Translations under genes and position numbers: made by a program | NCBI RefSeq assembly: GCF_001686985.1 | Contig: NZ_CP015318.1 | Coordinates: forward strand, 5,082,001 to 5,146,000 | Reading direction: 5' to 3' | Length of the DNA stretch: 64,000 nucleotides | Origin: Mesorhizobium amorphae CCNWGS0123 | GTDB taxonomy: Bacteria > Pseudomonadota > Alphaproteobacteria > Rhizobiales > Rhizobiaceae | The notes under the pieces: generated by a model | Databases searched by the model: none | What the model was told of the DNA's origin: nothing | Seen by the model: the letters and a program-made list of their open reading frames with translations, nothing else | Part shown: piece after piece, positions 53,767-62,248 of the stretch | How the letters are laid out: every line of letters begins with the position of its first letter | Position numbering within the stretch: position 1 is the first letter of the stretch

Positions 53767-55245
53767 GTGGAGCTTTTGCTCGAGGTGGAAGGGCTGAAAA
53801 AGTCCTTTGGTGGCGTCGCTGCCTTGCGCGACGGCCGCTTTCAGCTTCGGGCGGGCACGGTTCATGCACTCTGCGGCGGCAACGGCGCCGGCAAGTCGAC
53901 CTTCCTCAAGATCCTGATGGGCATCTTCAAACGCGATTCCGGCGCCATTCGCCGTCGCGGCAAGGAGGTGGAATTCGCAAGCCCGGCCGACGCACTGGCC
54001 TCGGGCATTGCCATCATCGAACAGGAACTCAGCCCCGTTCCCCACATGACGGTCGCCGAAAACATCTATCTCGGCCGCGAACCCAAGGCGCGCTTCGGTG
54101 GCATCGATTTCCGGGCGATGAACCGGTCGGCGCAAAAGCTGCTGGACGATCTCGAATTCGATATTCGCGCCACAAGCTACATGATGAACCTCTCGGTCGC
54201 GCAGATGCAGCTGGTCGAGATCGCCAAGGCGCTCAGCCACGACGCGGAGGTCATCTTCATGGATGAGCCGACGTCGGCGATCGGCGAGCGGGAGGCCCAA
54301 CACCTCTTCGACGCGATCCGTCGGCTGCAGGCGCAAGGGCGCGGCATCGTCTATGTTTCCCACCGCCTGTCGGAGATTTTCCAGATCGCCGATTCCTACA
54401 CGGTCTTTCGCGACGGCGCCTATGTCGGCAGCGGGGCGCTTGCCGACATCGACCGGCCCGGCCTCATCCGCATGATCGTCGGACGCGAACTGTCGGAGGA
54501 GTACGTCAAGACCAACGCGCCGACGCCGCAAACCGGCATCGAGGTCGTTGCGCTCTCTTGCCCGAACAAGATCGAGGACATCTCCTTCTCGGCCCGCAAG
54601 GGCGAGATCTTCGGCATTTACGGCCTGATGGGCGCCGGGCGAACGGAAATCTTCAACTGCCTGTTCGGACTCGACAAACCGTCGGCAGGACGAGTTACGG
54701 TCGACGGCGCCGAGGTCACCATCTCCAAGCCGGCGGACGCCATGGCGCTTGGCCTGGCGCTGGTCACCGAGGACCGAAAGCTGACCGGCCTCAATCTCTC
54801 CGATTCCGTGCGGGCAAACATCTGCATGGCGAGTCTGCCCGAAATGAGCCCCGCCTTTGCCATGGACCGGGCTCGCGAGGCGCGGGCAAGCCGCGACATG
54901 CGCGATCAGTTCCAGATCAAGGCGGCGCGCGACACCATGCCGGTCTCCGGTCTTTCGGGAGGCAACCAGCAAAAGGTGGTGCTCGGCAAATGGTTCCTGC
55001 GCAACCCAAAGGTCCTGCTGCTGGACGAGCCGACCCGCGGCGTCGACGTCGGCGCCAAGCGTGAGATCTATCGGATCATCAGCGACTTCGCCGCCGCCGG
55101 CGGCACGGTGGTGATGATCTCGTCTGAAATCGACGAAGTTCTCGGCATGTCGGACCGGGTCATGGTGATGCGGGCCGGCAGGAGCGCCGGAATCTTCAGC
55201 CGGGAGGAAACGGATGCCCAATCACTCGTCCACCTATCAACCTGA
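53767..55245 (+). CDS. Sugar ABC transporter ATPase, RbsA type
   Basis: The 492-residue protein has two fused ABC domains, as in RbsA/MglA importers. Domain one has Walker A GGNGAGKST (37-45), a signature-like LSVAQMQ near 141 and MDEPTSAIG near 165. Domain two has GAGRTE in place of a normal Walker A (Lys replaced by Arg), LSGGNQQ near 396 and LLLDEPTRGVD near 417. A defective second Walker A is normal in this subfamily. The GTG start is supported by GGAGGAG 8 bases upstream; the longer frame is not protein-like. It overlaps the permease gene by 32 bases. Confidence 0.92.
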   Translation: MELLLEVEGLKKSFGGVAALRDGRFQLRAGTVHALCGGNGAGKSTFLKILMGIFKRDSGAIRRRGKEVEFASPADALASGIAIIEQELSPVPHMTVAENIYLGREPKARFGGIDFRAMNRSAQKLLDDLEFDIRATSYMMNLSVAQMQLVEIAKALSHDAEVIFMDEPTSAIGEREAQHLFDAIRRLQAQGRGIVYVSHRLSEIFQIADSYTVFRDGAYVGSGALADIDRPGLIRMIVGRELSEEYVKTNAPTPQTGIEVVALSCPNKIEDISFSARKGEIFGIYGLMGAGRTEIFNCLFGLDKPSAGRVTVDGAEVTISKPADAMALGLALVTEDRKLTGLNLSDSVRANICMASLPEMSPAFAMDRAREARASRDMRDQFQIKAARDTMPVSGLSGGNQQKVVLGKWFLRNPKVLLLDEPTRGVDVGAKREIYRIISDFAAAGGTVVMISSEIDEVLGMSDRVMVMRAGRSAGIFSREETDAQSLVHLST

Positions 55246-56290
55246 ACCGGGACAGGGTGTTCGCTCAATGGCAGAGGAGTCGGTAATGTCGGTTGGCGAC
55301 GACAAGAAGGCGAAGGGCTGGCTGGGTTCCGAGCAGCGCCGGCTGTTGGTCCAGGAATACGGCATCTTCCTCGCCTTCCTGATCCTGGTGGCGGTTCTGT
55401 CGGTCTCCAACGAGTTCTTCCTGACCGCCGGCAACATCTCGAACGTGCTGCTGCAGACCTCGATCAACGGTGTCCTCGCCATCGGCATGACCTTCGTCAT
55501 CCTGACCCGCGGCATCGATCTCTCCGTCGGCTCTGTTGTCGCGCTTGCCGGCATCGTCAGCGCCAGTTTCGTCACCAGTTCCGCGACCGCCGGAATTTCC
55601 GGCGCGCCCTATCCCGTCGCGCTGGGCATCGGCATCGGCCTGCTGGTCGGCATAGCCTGCGGCGCCGTCTCAGGCTTGATCGTGTCGCGGTTTTCGGTGC
55701 CGGCCTTCGTGACGACGCTGGGCATGCTCTCGGCCGCGCGCGGGTTGACCCTGATCTATGGTGGGGGCCGTCCCGTCCCCGCTCTGACGCCGGCCTTCCG
55801 CTGGATCGGCACGGGCGACGTCTTTGGCATACCCGCGCCGGTCATCATTCTCGCGATCGTGTTCGCCGTTTCGTGGTGGATCCTGAACCGGACCCGTTTC
55901 GGCCGCTACATCTATGCCGTCGGCGGCAATCCGCATGCGGCGAGGACCTCGGGCATCAACATCACCCGCATCCAGTTCGTCGTCTACGTCATCTCCGGCG
56001 GCCTTGCCGGTTTCGCCGGAATGCTGCTCAGCGCGCGCACCGGTTCGGCACTTCCGCAGGCCGGCATCGCCTATGAACTCGATGCGATCGCGGCGGTGGT
56101 GATCGGTGGAACCAGTCTTTCCGGAGGGGTCGGCCGGGTCACCGGCACATTGATCGGGGCGCTGATCATCGGCGTCATGAACAACGGTCTCGATCTCATG
56201 GGTATCCAATCCTACTACCAGCAAGTGCTCAAGGGCGCCCTGATCGTTGGCGCCGTGATGCTCGACCAGAAGAGGAACTACGGGGCTTAG
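55214..56290 (+). CDS. Sugar ABC transporter permease, RbsC type
   Basis: The 358-residue protein has about ten membrane helices and the typical RbsC elements ITRGIDLSVGSVVAL and LSGGVGRVTGTLIGALIIGVMNNGL. It would form the channel for the substrate held by the binding protein encoded next. ATG at 55214 has GGGAGG 6 bases upstream, inside the ATPase gene; in-frame ATGs at 55268 and 55286 are closer to the first helix. Only one permease gene is present, so it would work as a homodimer, as in RbsC. Confidence 0.92.
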   Translation: MPNHSSTYQPEPGQGVRSMAEESVMSVGDDKKAKGWLGSEQRRLLVQEYGIFLAFLILVAVLSVSNEFFLTAGNISNVLLQTSINGVLAIGMTFVILTRGIDLSVGSVVALAGIVSASFVTSSATAGISGAPYPVALGIGIGLLVGIACGAVSGLIVSRFSVPAFVTTLGMLSAARGLTLIYGGGRPVPALTPAFRWIGTGDVFGIPAPVIILAIVFAVSWWILNRTRFGRYIYAVGGNPHAARTSGINITRIQFVVYVISGGLAGFAGMLLSARTGSALPQAGIAYELDAIAAVVIGGTSLSGGVGRVTGTLIGALIIGVMNNGLDLMGIQSYYQQVLKGALIVGAVMLDQKRNYGA

Positions 56291-56300
56291 AACATTGGAT

Positions 56301-56321
56301 CCAAAGCGAATTCCGCTTTGG
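56301..56321 (+). other. Stem-loop between permease and binding-protein genes
   Basis: CCAAAGCG (56301-56308) pairs perfectly with CGCTTTGG (56314-56321) around a 5-base loop, just after the permease stop. No T-run follows, so it is more likely an mRNA processing or stability element than a terminator. It would help set different amounts of membrane and binding protein. Confidence 0.5.
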
Positions 56322-56422
56322 CAATATGATGCTCGACAGCCCCCTTCAGGCACCGGACCTGCATCACGCGCGTCCGTTGAAAGGCGAACCATGTCGGTCG
56401 CTCACTTAGTGGAGGTAACAAA

Positions 56423-57409
56423 ATGAAAAGATGGATGATTGCGCTCGCATCCGCGACCGCGCTGCTGACCTCGTCTGCGATGGCGCAGGAGAAGATCAAG
56501 ATAGGTGCAGCACCCTACGGCTTGAATGCGGAATTCATGCAGATCTGGGCGGCAGCGCTTCAGGAGCACCCGGCCGTCAAGAGCGGCGAAGTCGAGCTGA
56601 CGGTGTTTGACGGTCGCTATGATGCGCTGGTCCAGCAGGACCAGTTCAAGACGATGGTCACGCAGAAATACAATGCGATCATCTTCGCGCCGATCGACGT
56701 CGACGCCGGCGCTGCCGCCGTGCAGTCGGCCTCCGACGCCGGCATTCCGGTCATCGGCTCGAACACCCGCGTCAATTCCGATCTGCTGACCTCCTATGTC
56801 GGATCAGACGACACGATCTCGGGCTACATGGAAGCCAAGACCGTGCTCGACAAGATCGGCTGCAAGGGCAACGTCGTCATCCTCGAGGGGCCGGTCGGCC
56901 AGTCCGCGCAGATTTCGCGCCTCGAAGGCAACAAGAAGGCGCTTGCCGAATGCCCTGACGTCAAGGTTCTCGAGGACCAGACGGCAAACTGGTCGCGCGC
57001 CGAAGCCCAGACCTTGATGGAGAACTGGCTGACGGCTCACCCGAAGCAGATCAACGGCGTGATCGGCCAGAACGACGAAATGGCTCTCGGCGCGATCGAG
57101 GCGATCAAGGCCGCCGGCCTTGACGTCAAGAGTTTCGCCATTGCCGGCATCGACGGCATCACCGACGCCCTCCACGCCGTCAAGGCCGGCGAGATGACCT
57201 CGATCCTCCAGGACGCGCGCGCCCAAGCTCAAGGCGCGCTCGACCTCGCAATCTTCAATGCCAAGAAGGGTGACTACAAGCCCCAGTCCGACATCTGGAC
57301 AACCTACAAGGACATGCCGTGGAACGACGGCAAGGAGAAGATCTACAATGTCCCGTGGACGCCCGTGACGGCTGAAAACGTCGACCAGCTGCTGGCGACG
57401 CGCAAGTGA
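56423..57409 (+). CDS. Periplasmic sugar-binding protein (RbsB-like)
   Basis: The 328-residue protein starts with a signal peptide cut after AMA (residue 21), followed by a periplasmic-binding-protein type 1 domain: KYNAIIFAPIDVDAGAAAVQSASDAGIPVIGSNT, then GQNDEMALGAIEAIKAAG and AIAGIDG. It delivers a sugar or polyol to the RbsA/RbsC-type transporter. GGAGG is placed 8 bases before the ATG, consistent with high expression. Hairpins lie on both sides of the gene. The ligand is not determined from sequence; the downstream kinases suggest a small ketose, aldose or polyol. Confidence 0.92.
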   Translation: MKRWMIALASATALLTSSAMAQEKIKIGAAPYGLNAEFMQIWAAALQEHPAVKSGEVELTVFDGRYDALVQQDQFKTMVTQKYNAIIFAPIDVDAGAAAVQSASDAGIPVIGSNTRVNSDLLTSYVGSDDTISGYMEAKTVLDKIGCKGNVVILEGPVGQSAQISRLEGNKKALAECPDVKVLEDQTANWSRAEAQTLMENWLTAHPKQINGVIGQNDEMALGAIEAIKAAGLDVKSFAIAGIDGITDALHAVKAGEMTSILQDARAQAQGALDLAIFNAKKGDYKPQSDIWTTYKDMPWNDGKEKIYNVPWTPVTAENVDQLLATRK

Positions 57410-57416
57410 TACAACC

Positions 57417-57443
57417 GTGGGGCGGGCTGACCGCCCGCCCCAC
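57417..57443 (+). terminator. Strong stem-loop after the binding-protein gene
   Basis: GTGGGGCGGGC (57417-57427) and GCCCGCCCCAC (57433-57443) form an 11-bp perfect stem with a 5-base loop, 7 bases after the stop codon of the binding-protein gene. Only a short TTT follows, so some transcripts should read through to the dehydrogenase. Such hairpins after binding-protein genes commonly stabilise that part of the message. Confidence 0.65.
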
Positions 57444-57471
57444 TTTCCACCAGGACTGGAAGAAGAAAACC

Positions 57472-58242
57472 ATGACCGATTCAATCGACGTCGATCTCAA
57501 TTTTTCGCTGGGCGGCAAGGTCGCCCTGGTTACCGGCGGCGCCTCCGGCATCGGCAGTGCCATTGCATCGGCATTTGCCGCGAAAGGAGCCGTCGTCGGC
57601 GTGATCGATATCAATGAATCGGTTGCGCGGGCGAAGGCCGACGAACTCGGCAACGGCGCGAAATCCTTCGTCTGCGATGTGGCCGATCCAAAGTCCGTGG
57701 AGGCGGTGTTCGCCGCGGCGCAAGCGGCTTTCGGCCAAATCGACATCGTCGTCAACAGCGCCGGCGTCGCCATCCTTGCTCCCGCCGAGGAACTCGCCCT
57801 CGACGCCTGGGACAAGACGATCGACATCAATCTCAAGGGAACGTTCCTTGTCTGCCAGGCCGCCGGACGCGCCCTGATCAAGGCCGGCAAGGGCGGCAAG
57901 ATCATCAACATGGCCTCGCAGGCCGGCAGCGTCGCGATCGACCAGCATGCCGCCTATTGCGCCTCGAAATTCGGCGTCATCGGCCTGTCGAAGACGCTCG
58001 CTGCCGAATGGGGCAAGCACGGCATCACGGTCAACACGATCTCGCCGACGGTGGTTCTCACCGACCTCGGCAGGAAGGCCTGGGACAATCCGCGCGGCGA
58101 GGCGCTGAAGCAGCGCATTCCGACCGGGCGCTTCGCCTTTCCGCAGGAGATCGCCGCGGCAGCAGTGTTCCTGGCGTCGAACGGCGCCGACATGATCAAC
58201 GGCGCCGACCTCCTGGTCGACGGCGGCTACACCATTGTCTGA
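57472..58242 (+). CDS. Short-chain dehydrogenase/reductase (polyol or sugar dehydrogenase)
   Basis: The 256-residue protein is a classical SDR with TGGASGIG (21-28) for NAD(P) binding, NSAG (95-98), Ser149 and the catalytic pair Tyr162-Lys166 in YCASK. An Asp at the end of the second strand (VIDIN) favours NAD over NADP. Given the neighbours it could oxidise a polyol to a ketose that DhaK/DhaL then phosphorylate. ATG at 57472 has GGAAG upstream; the longer frame would include the hairpin at 57417-57443. It is followed 22 bases later by dhaK. Confidence 0.88.
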   Translation: MTDSIDVDLNFSLGGKVALVTGGASGIGSAIASAFAAKGAVVGVIDINESVARAKADELGNGAKSFVCDVADPKSVEAVFAAAQAAFGQIDIVVNSAGVAILAPAEELALDAWDKTIDINLKGTFLVCQAAGRALIKAGKGGKIINMASQAGSVAIDQHAAYCASKFGVIGLSKTLAAEWGKHGITVNTISPTVVLTDLGRKAWDNPRGEALKQRIPTGRFAFPQEIAAAAVFLASNGADMINGADLLVDGGYTIV

Positions 58243-58264
58243 GCGGCGAAGGATCGGAGTAACA

Positions 58265-59257
58265 ATGCAGCGGTTCATCAACAACCCCGACGAGGTCGTC
58301 GAGGATACGGTCAAGGGCTTCGTCAAGGCGCATGCCGACCTGGTCAGGCTGGGCAGCAACCCGCGCGTCATCGCCGCCCGCCATGCGCCGGTCGGCGGCA
58401 AGGTCGGCGTGATCACCGGCGGCGGCTCCGGCCACGAGCCCGCCTTCATCGGCTACACCGGCCGCAACATGCTGGACGCGGTCGCGGTCGGCGAGCTCTT
58501 CTCGTCGCCGACCGCAAAGAGCTTCCTTGACGCCGCGCGCGAAGCCAATGGCGGCAAGGGTGTCGTCTGCCTCTATGGCAACTACGCCGGCGACAACATG
58601 AACGTGAAAATGGCCATAAAGCTCGCGGCCAAGGAAGACATCGAGATCGCTACCGTCGTCGCCAATGACGATGTCTGCTCGGCGCCACCGGAAGAGCGCG
58701 AGAAGCGCCGCGGCGTCGCCGGCGAGATCTTCATGTGGAAATGCGCCGGCGCCAAGGCCGCGCTAGGCGCCGGCCTCGAGGAGGTGCAGGCGATCGCGCA
58801 ACGGGCGATCGACAATTGCCGTTCGATCGGTGTCGGCCTTGGCCCGTGCACGCTGCCGGCGGTCGGGCATCCCAATTTCCTGATCGAGCCGGGAACTATG
58901 GAAGTCGGCATCGGCCATCACGGTGAACCGGGTGTGCGGGTCGAGCCGCTGAAGCCGGCAGCCGAGATAGCCCGCGAAATGGTCAAGGTCGTCCTCGACG
59001 ACCACGGTCTCGCCGCCGGCACGGAAGTGGCGGTGCTTGTGTCCGGCCTCGGCGCAACCCCGGTCAACGAGCTCTACATCCTCAACGACACGATCGAAAC
59101 GGAGATCACTGGACGCGGCTTGACCATCCACAAGACCTATATCGGCAATTATTTCACCTCGCTGGAAATGGTCGGCGCCACGCTCACGGTCATGGCTCTC
59201 GACACCGAGTTGAAACGATTGCTGGACGTCGATGTCGATTGTCCGGCAAGGCTTTAG
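58265..59257 (+). CDS. dhaK: DhaK-type ketose kinase subunit (copy 1)
   Basis: The 330-residue protein matches DhaK, which binds dihydroxyacetone-like substrates covalently through a His. Visible are GGGSGHEP (His57), YAGDNMN (Asp110) and GHHGEPG, with the hemiaminal-forming His219. DhaK needs DhaL, which carries the phosphate donor; with DhaL next door and no DhaM/PTS subunit in the window, the pair is likely ATP-dependent. Homologous kinases act on D- or L-erythrulose as well as dihydroxyacetone, so the substrate is open. GGAG precedes the ATG. Confidence 0.9.
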   Translation: MQRFINNPDEVVEDTVKGFVKAHADLVRLGSNPRVIAARHAPVGGKVGVITGGGSGHEPAFIGYTGRNMLDAVAVGELFSSPTAKSFLDAAREANGGKGVVCLYGNYAGDNMNVKMAIKLAAKEDIEIATVVANDDVCSAPPEEREKRRGVAGEIFMWKCAGAKAALGAGLEEVQAIAQRAIDNCRSIGVGLGPCTLPAVGHPNFLIEPGTMEVGIGHHGEPGVRVEPLKPAAEIAREMVKVVLDDHGLAAGTEVAVLVSGLGATPVNELYILNDTIETEITGRGLTIHKTYIGNYFTSLEMVGATLTVMALDTELKRLLDVDVDCPARL

Positions 59258-59267
59258 GAACAGGCGC

Positions 59268-59930
59268 ATGCAGCAGTTTGACAACGCTTCCGCCGGCGAC
59301 ATCGTTCTTTCGCTGGCCGACAGGATCATCGAGAACCGGGCCTATCTCAGCGAGATCGACGGCAAGATCGGTGACGGCGACCACGGCGTCAACATGGCCA
59401 AGGGTTTCGGCATGGCAGCGGACAGGATCCGCGGCAACGAGATGTCGCTGGCCACGGCCTTCGACACGCTGGGCACCGTGCTGATGACCGAGATCGGCGG
59501 CTCGATGGGTCCGCTCTATGGCGTCATGTTCACGCAATTCGCCGAAACGATCGAAGGCTCCCCGTCGATCGATGCCAGGACGTTCAGCGCCATGCTCACC
59601 AACGGTCTCGACGGCATCCAGTCGATCGGCTCGGCCAAGGTCGGCGACAAGACGCTGCTCGACACGCTCGTCCCGGCCATCGAGGCCTTCGACGCCGCCA
59701 ATGCCGGCGGCAAGCCGTTTCCGGAAGCCCTGGATGCACTGGTCGTCGCGGCCGAAAAAGGTCGCGACAGCACCAGGGATCTTGTGGCGAAGATCGGCCG
59801 CGCCAGCCGGCTCGGCGAGCGCTCGGTTGGCGTCCTCGACGCCGGCGCCACATCCTGCGCCCTGATCCTGGAAACCCTGGCGCATGGCGCCAAGCAGAAA
59901 CTGCAGTTATCCGCGACCGCTGGAGGCTGA
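59268..59930 (+). CDS. dhaL: DhaL-type ATP-binding kinase subunit (copy 1)
   Basis: The 220-residue all-helical protein has the DhaL metal-nucleotide motif: Asp31, Asp36 and Asp38 in DGKIGDGDHG, followed by GGSMGPLYG and a DKTLLDTLVPA helix, and RASRLGERSVGVLDAGA near the end. It supplies ATP for the partner DhaK encoded 10 bases upstream. AGGAA lies before the ATG at 59268; the longer frame would run back into dhaK. A strong hairpin follows, so this may end the transporter-kinase transcript. Confidence 0.9.
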   Translation: MQQFDNASAGDIVLSLADRIIENRAYLSEIDGKIGDGDHGVNMAKGFGMAADRIRGNEMSLATAFDTLGTVLMTEIGGSMGPLYGVMFTQFAETIEGSPSIDARTFSAMLTNGLDGIQSIGSAKVGDKTLLDTLVPAIEAFDAANAGGKPFPEALDALVVAAEKGRDSTRDLVAKIGRASRLGERSVGVLDAGATSCALILETLAHGAKQKLQLSATAGG

Positions 59931-59957
59931 ACACGGGCAAGGCTCCTCCCGAGCACT

Positions 59958-59986
59958 GGCTTCCGGCTGATTTCCAGCCGGAAGCC
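59958..59986 (+). terminator. Strong stem-loop after dhaL copy 1
   Basis: GGCTTCCGGCTG (59958-59969) pairs perfectly with CAGCCGGAAGCC (59975-59986) around a 5-base loop, 27 bases after the dhaL stop. There is no T-run, so it may need Rho or act as a 3' stabiliser. It separates the transporter operon from the fused regulator-kinase gene, which begins 104 bases later. Confidence 0.65.
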
Positions 59987-60090
59987 GGGTTGGTGCCGGA
60001 TCGAACCAGGCGCCATCAGGCCAAGATTGAGTGTTGTGCCATTTACGCTCATCTTGGCGATCGATCTTGGATTCGGGGAAACCTGGCAGC

Positions 60091-62187
60091 ATGACCGTCA
60101 AGACATCATCGGCGCGCAAGAACGGCACCGTGCGAGCGGGCGCCGAAGCTGCGTCCGAGCCCATTCCGCTGCGCTATGGCGACGACCCGTATGTCTGGGC
60201 CTGCTGGCTCTACTACGAAGACCACATGACGCAAGGCGACATCGCCGAGATCATGGGCATTTCGCGGGCGACGGTGAACAGCTACCTGGCCGATGCCCGC
60301 GCCCGCGGCATCGTCAACATCTCGCTCGAGCCGTCACGGCTGAGCTCGCTGTCGATCGCGCAGGAGCTCAAACGTCACTTCGGCCTGCATGACTGTCTCG
60401 TCGTGCCGAGCGACGATAATACGCGGCCGCTGATCGACCGCCTTGGCGGAGCCGCCGCGCAGGCTCTTGCCAAGCTTTTGAAGTCCGGTGACACGCTCGC
60501 CGTCGCCTGGGGGCGCACGATCCTGGCGATCGCGGAGCAGGCATCGGTGCCCGGCCTTCAGGACGTCACCATCGTCCAGGCCACCGGCGGAACGGCCGCC
60601 AGCTTCGCCTATACGCCCGAGCTCTGCGCCGCCGCCATCGCCAGCGCGGTCAAGGCGAAGCTGATCAACATCACGGCGCCGGCGGTCGTTTCCACGGCCG
60701 AGGTTCGCGATATGCTGTTGCGCGAGCCGCTGATCCACAGCCAGTTCGGCGCTTTAGCCAAAGCCAACAAGGCGCTGTTCGGCATCTCGTCGTTGCGTCC
60801 GAACTCGACGATCCACACCAGCGGCTTCTTTGAATCGGTTTCGCTGCAGCAATATCTCGCCAGGGACGCCGTCGGCGTCGTCGCCGGCCGCTTCATCGAC
60901 GGGCAAGGCAATCCGGTTGCCGGCCCGCTGGACGACCGCACGATCGGCATATCGCTCGACATGCTGAAGGCCATCGGCTTGCGGATCGCCGTCGCCGGCG
61001 GCTTCGACAAGGTGCCGGCGATCCTTGCCGCGCTGCGCGGCGGCTACGTCAATGTGCTGATCACCGACGCCGCCACCGGCCGCGGCATCCTCAATGCCGA
61101 CGGCGTGACGGAACTCGACCAGAAGCTCTCGCAACGCCCAAGGGTCGACAACACGGTGGCGCTGCCCAGTAACTATCGCACCCACATCAAGAAGTTCCTC
61201 AACGACCCAAATGATGTCGTCGAGGAAATGCTCGACGGCGTGGTGAAGGCCAATGCCGCCTTTGTCATGCCGATCAAGGGGTCGCATCGCGCCCTCGTCG
61301 CCCGCACCGGACCGAGGCCAGGCAAGGTCGGGCTTGTGGTCGGCGGCGGCACCGGGCACGAGCCCTGCTTTCTCGGTTATGTCGGCAAGGGGCTTGCCGA
61401 CGCCGTTGCCGTCGGCAACATCTTTTCGTCACCGCCTCCCGGCACGATCTTCCAGTGCGCCAACGCCGCATCAGGCGGGCAAGGCGTGCTCTTCGTCTAC
61501 GGCAACTATGCCGGCGACGTGATGAATTTCGAGATGGCAGCCGAGATCGCTGCGGAACACAACATCGAGGTCCGCACGGTGGTGACAACGGACGACATCG
61601 CCTCGTCTCCGCTCGAGGACCGGGAGGGCCGACGCGGCGTCGCCGGCAACTTCTTCATGTTCAAGATCGCCGGGGCCGCCTGCGACCGCGGTTTGTCGCT
61701 CGACGCCTGCGAGGCCGTGACCCGCAAGGCCAATGCGCGAACCTTCACCATGGGCGTCGCGCTGGAGCCTTGCTCGATGCCGCAGACCCGCCGCCACAAT
61801 TTCGAGATCGGCCCCGACGACATCGAGATCGGCATGGGCATCCACGGCGAACCTGGTGTCATCCGTGAAAAGATGATGAGCGCCGACGCGATCACCGACC
61901 GGATCATGGACCGCATCTTTTCGGAAATGAAGCCGGCGGCGGGAGACCGTGTCGCGGTGCTGGTCAATTCATTTGGCGCAACGCCGATGATGGAACTGTA
62001 CATTCTCTTCAGGCGCGTCGAGCAGCGGCTGAGCGCCAAGGACATCACGATAGAGGCGAACTGGGTGGGACATTACTGCACCTCGCTCGACATGGTCGGC
62101 GCGTCGATAACGGTCATGCATCTCGACGCCGAGCTTACAGAATTGTTGCATCACCCTTGCGACACGGCCGTCCTGCGGATTGGTTGA
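60091..62187 (+). CDS. SorC-family regulator fused to DhaK
   Basis: The 698-residue protein joins two families. Residues about 35-80 hold a helix-turn-helix (MTQGDIAEIMGISRATVNSYL), and about 85-345 a SorC/DeoR-type sugar-binding domain (VAWGRTILAIAEQA, TIVQATGGTAASFAY, GVVAGRFIDGQGNPV). From about 350 to the end is a complete DhaK with GGGTGHEP (His423), YAGDVMN and GIHGEPG (His585, the substrate-binding residue). The catalytic residues are intact, so the protein may both bind DNA and phosphorylate ketose with DhaL copy 2. The annotation 'bifunctional regulator/DhaK' is known for rhizobial homologues. The likely operator is at 53655-53688. GGGGAAA lies 13 bases before the ATG. Confidence 0.9.
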   Translation: MTVKTSSARKNGTVRAGAEAASEPIPLRYGDDPYVWACWLYYEDHMTQGDIAEIMGISRATVNSYLADARARGIVNISLEPSRLSSLSIAQELKRHFGLHDCLVVPSDDNTRPLIDRLGGAAAQALAKLLKSGDTLAVAWGRTILAIAEQASVPGLQDVTIVQATGGTAASFAYTPELCAAAIASAVKAKLINITAPAVVSTAEVRDMLLREPLIHSQFGALAKANKALFGISSLRPNSTIHTSGFFESVSLQQYLARDAVGVVAGRFIDGQGNPVAGPLDDRTIGISLDMLKAIGLRIAVAGGFDKVPAILAALRGGYVNVLITDAATGRGILNADGVTELDQKLSQRPRVDNTVALPSNYRTHIKKFLNDPNDVVEEMLDGVVKANAAFVMPIKGSHRALVARTGPRPGKVGLVVGGGTGHEPCFLGYVGKGLADAVAVGNIFSSPPPGTIFQCANAASGGQGVLFVYGNYAGDVMNFEMAAEIAAEHNIEVRTVVTTDDIASSPLEDREGRRGVAGNFFMFKIAGAACDRGLSLDACEAVTRKANARTFTMGVALEPCSMPQTRRHNFEIGPDDIEIGMGIHGEPGVIREKMMSADAITDRIMDRIFSEMKPAAGDRVAVLVNSFGATPMMELYILFRRVEQRLSAKDITIEANWVGHYCTSLDMVGASITVMHLDAELTELLHHPCDTAVLRIG

Positions 62188-62248
62188 AGATAGGGAATAG
62201 GCGCCCCCGTGAAGACGGGCGGCATCCTGCTTGAGCTGGAGGAACACG

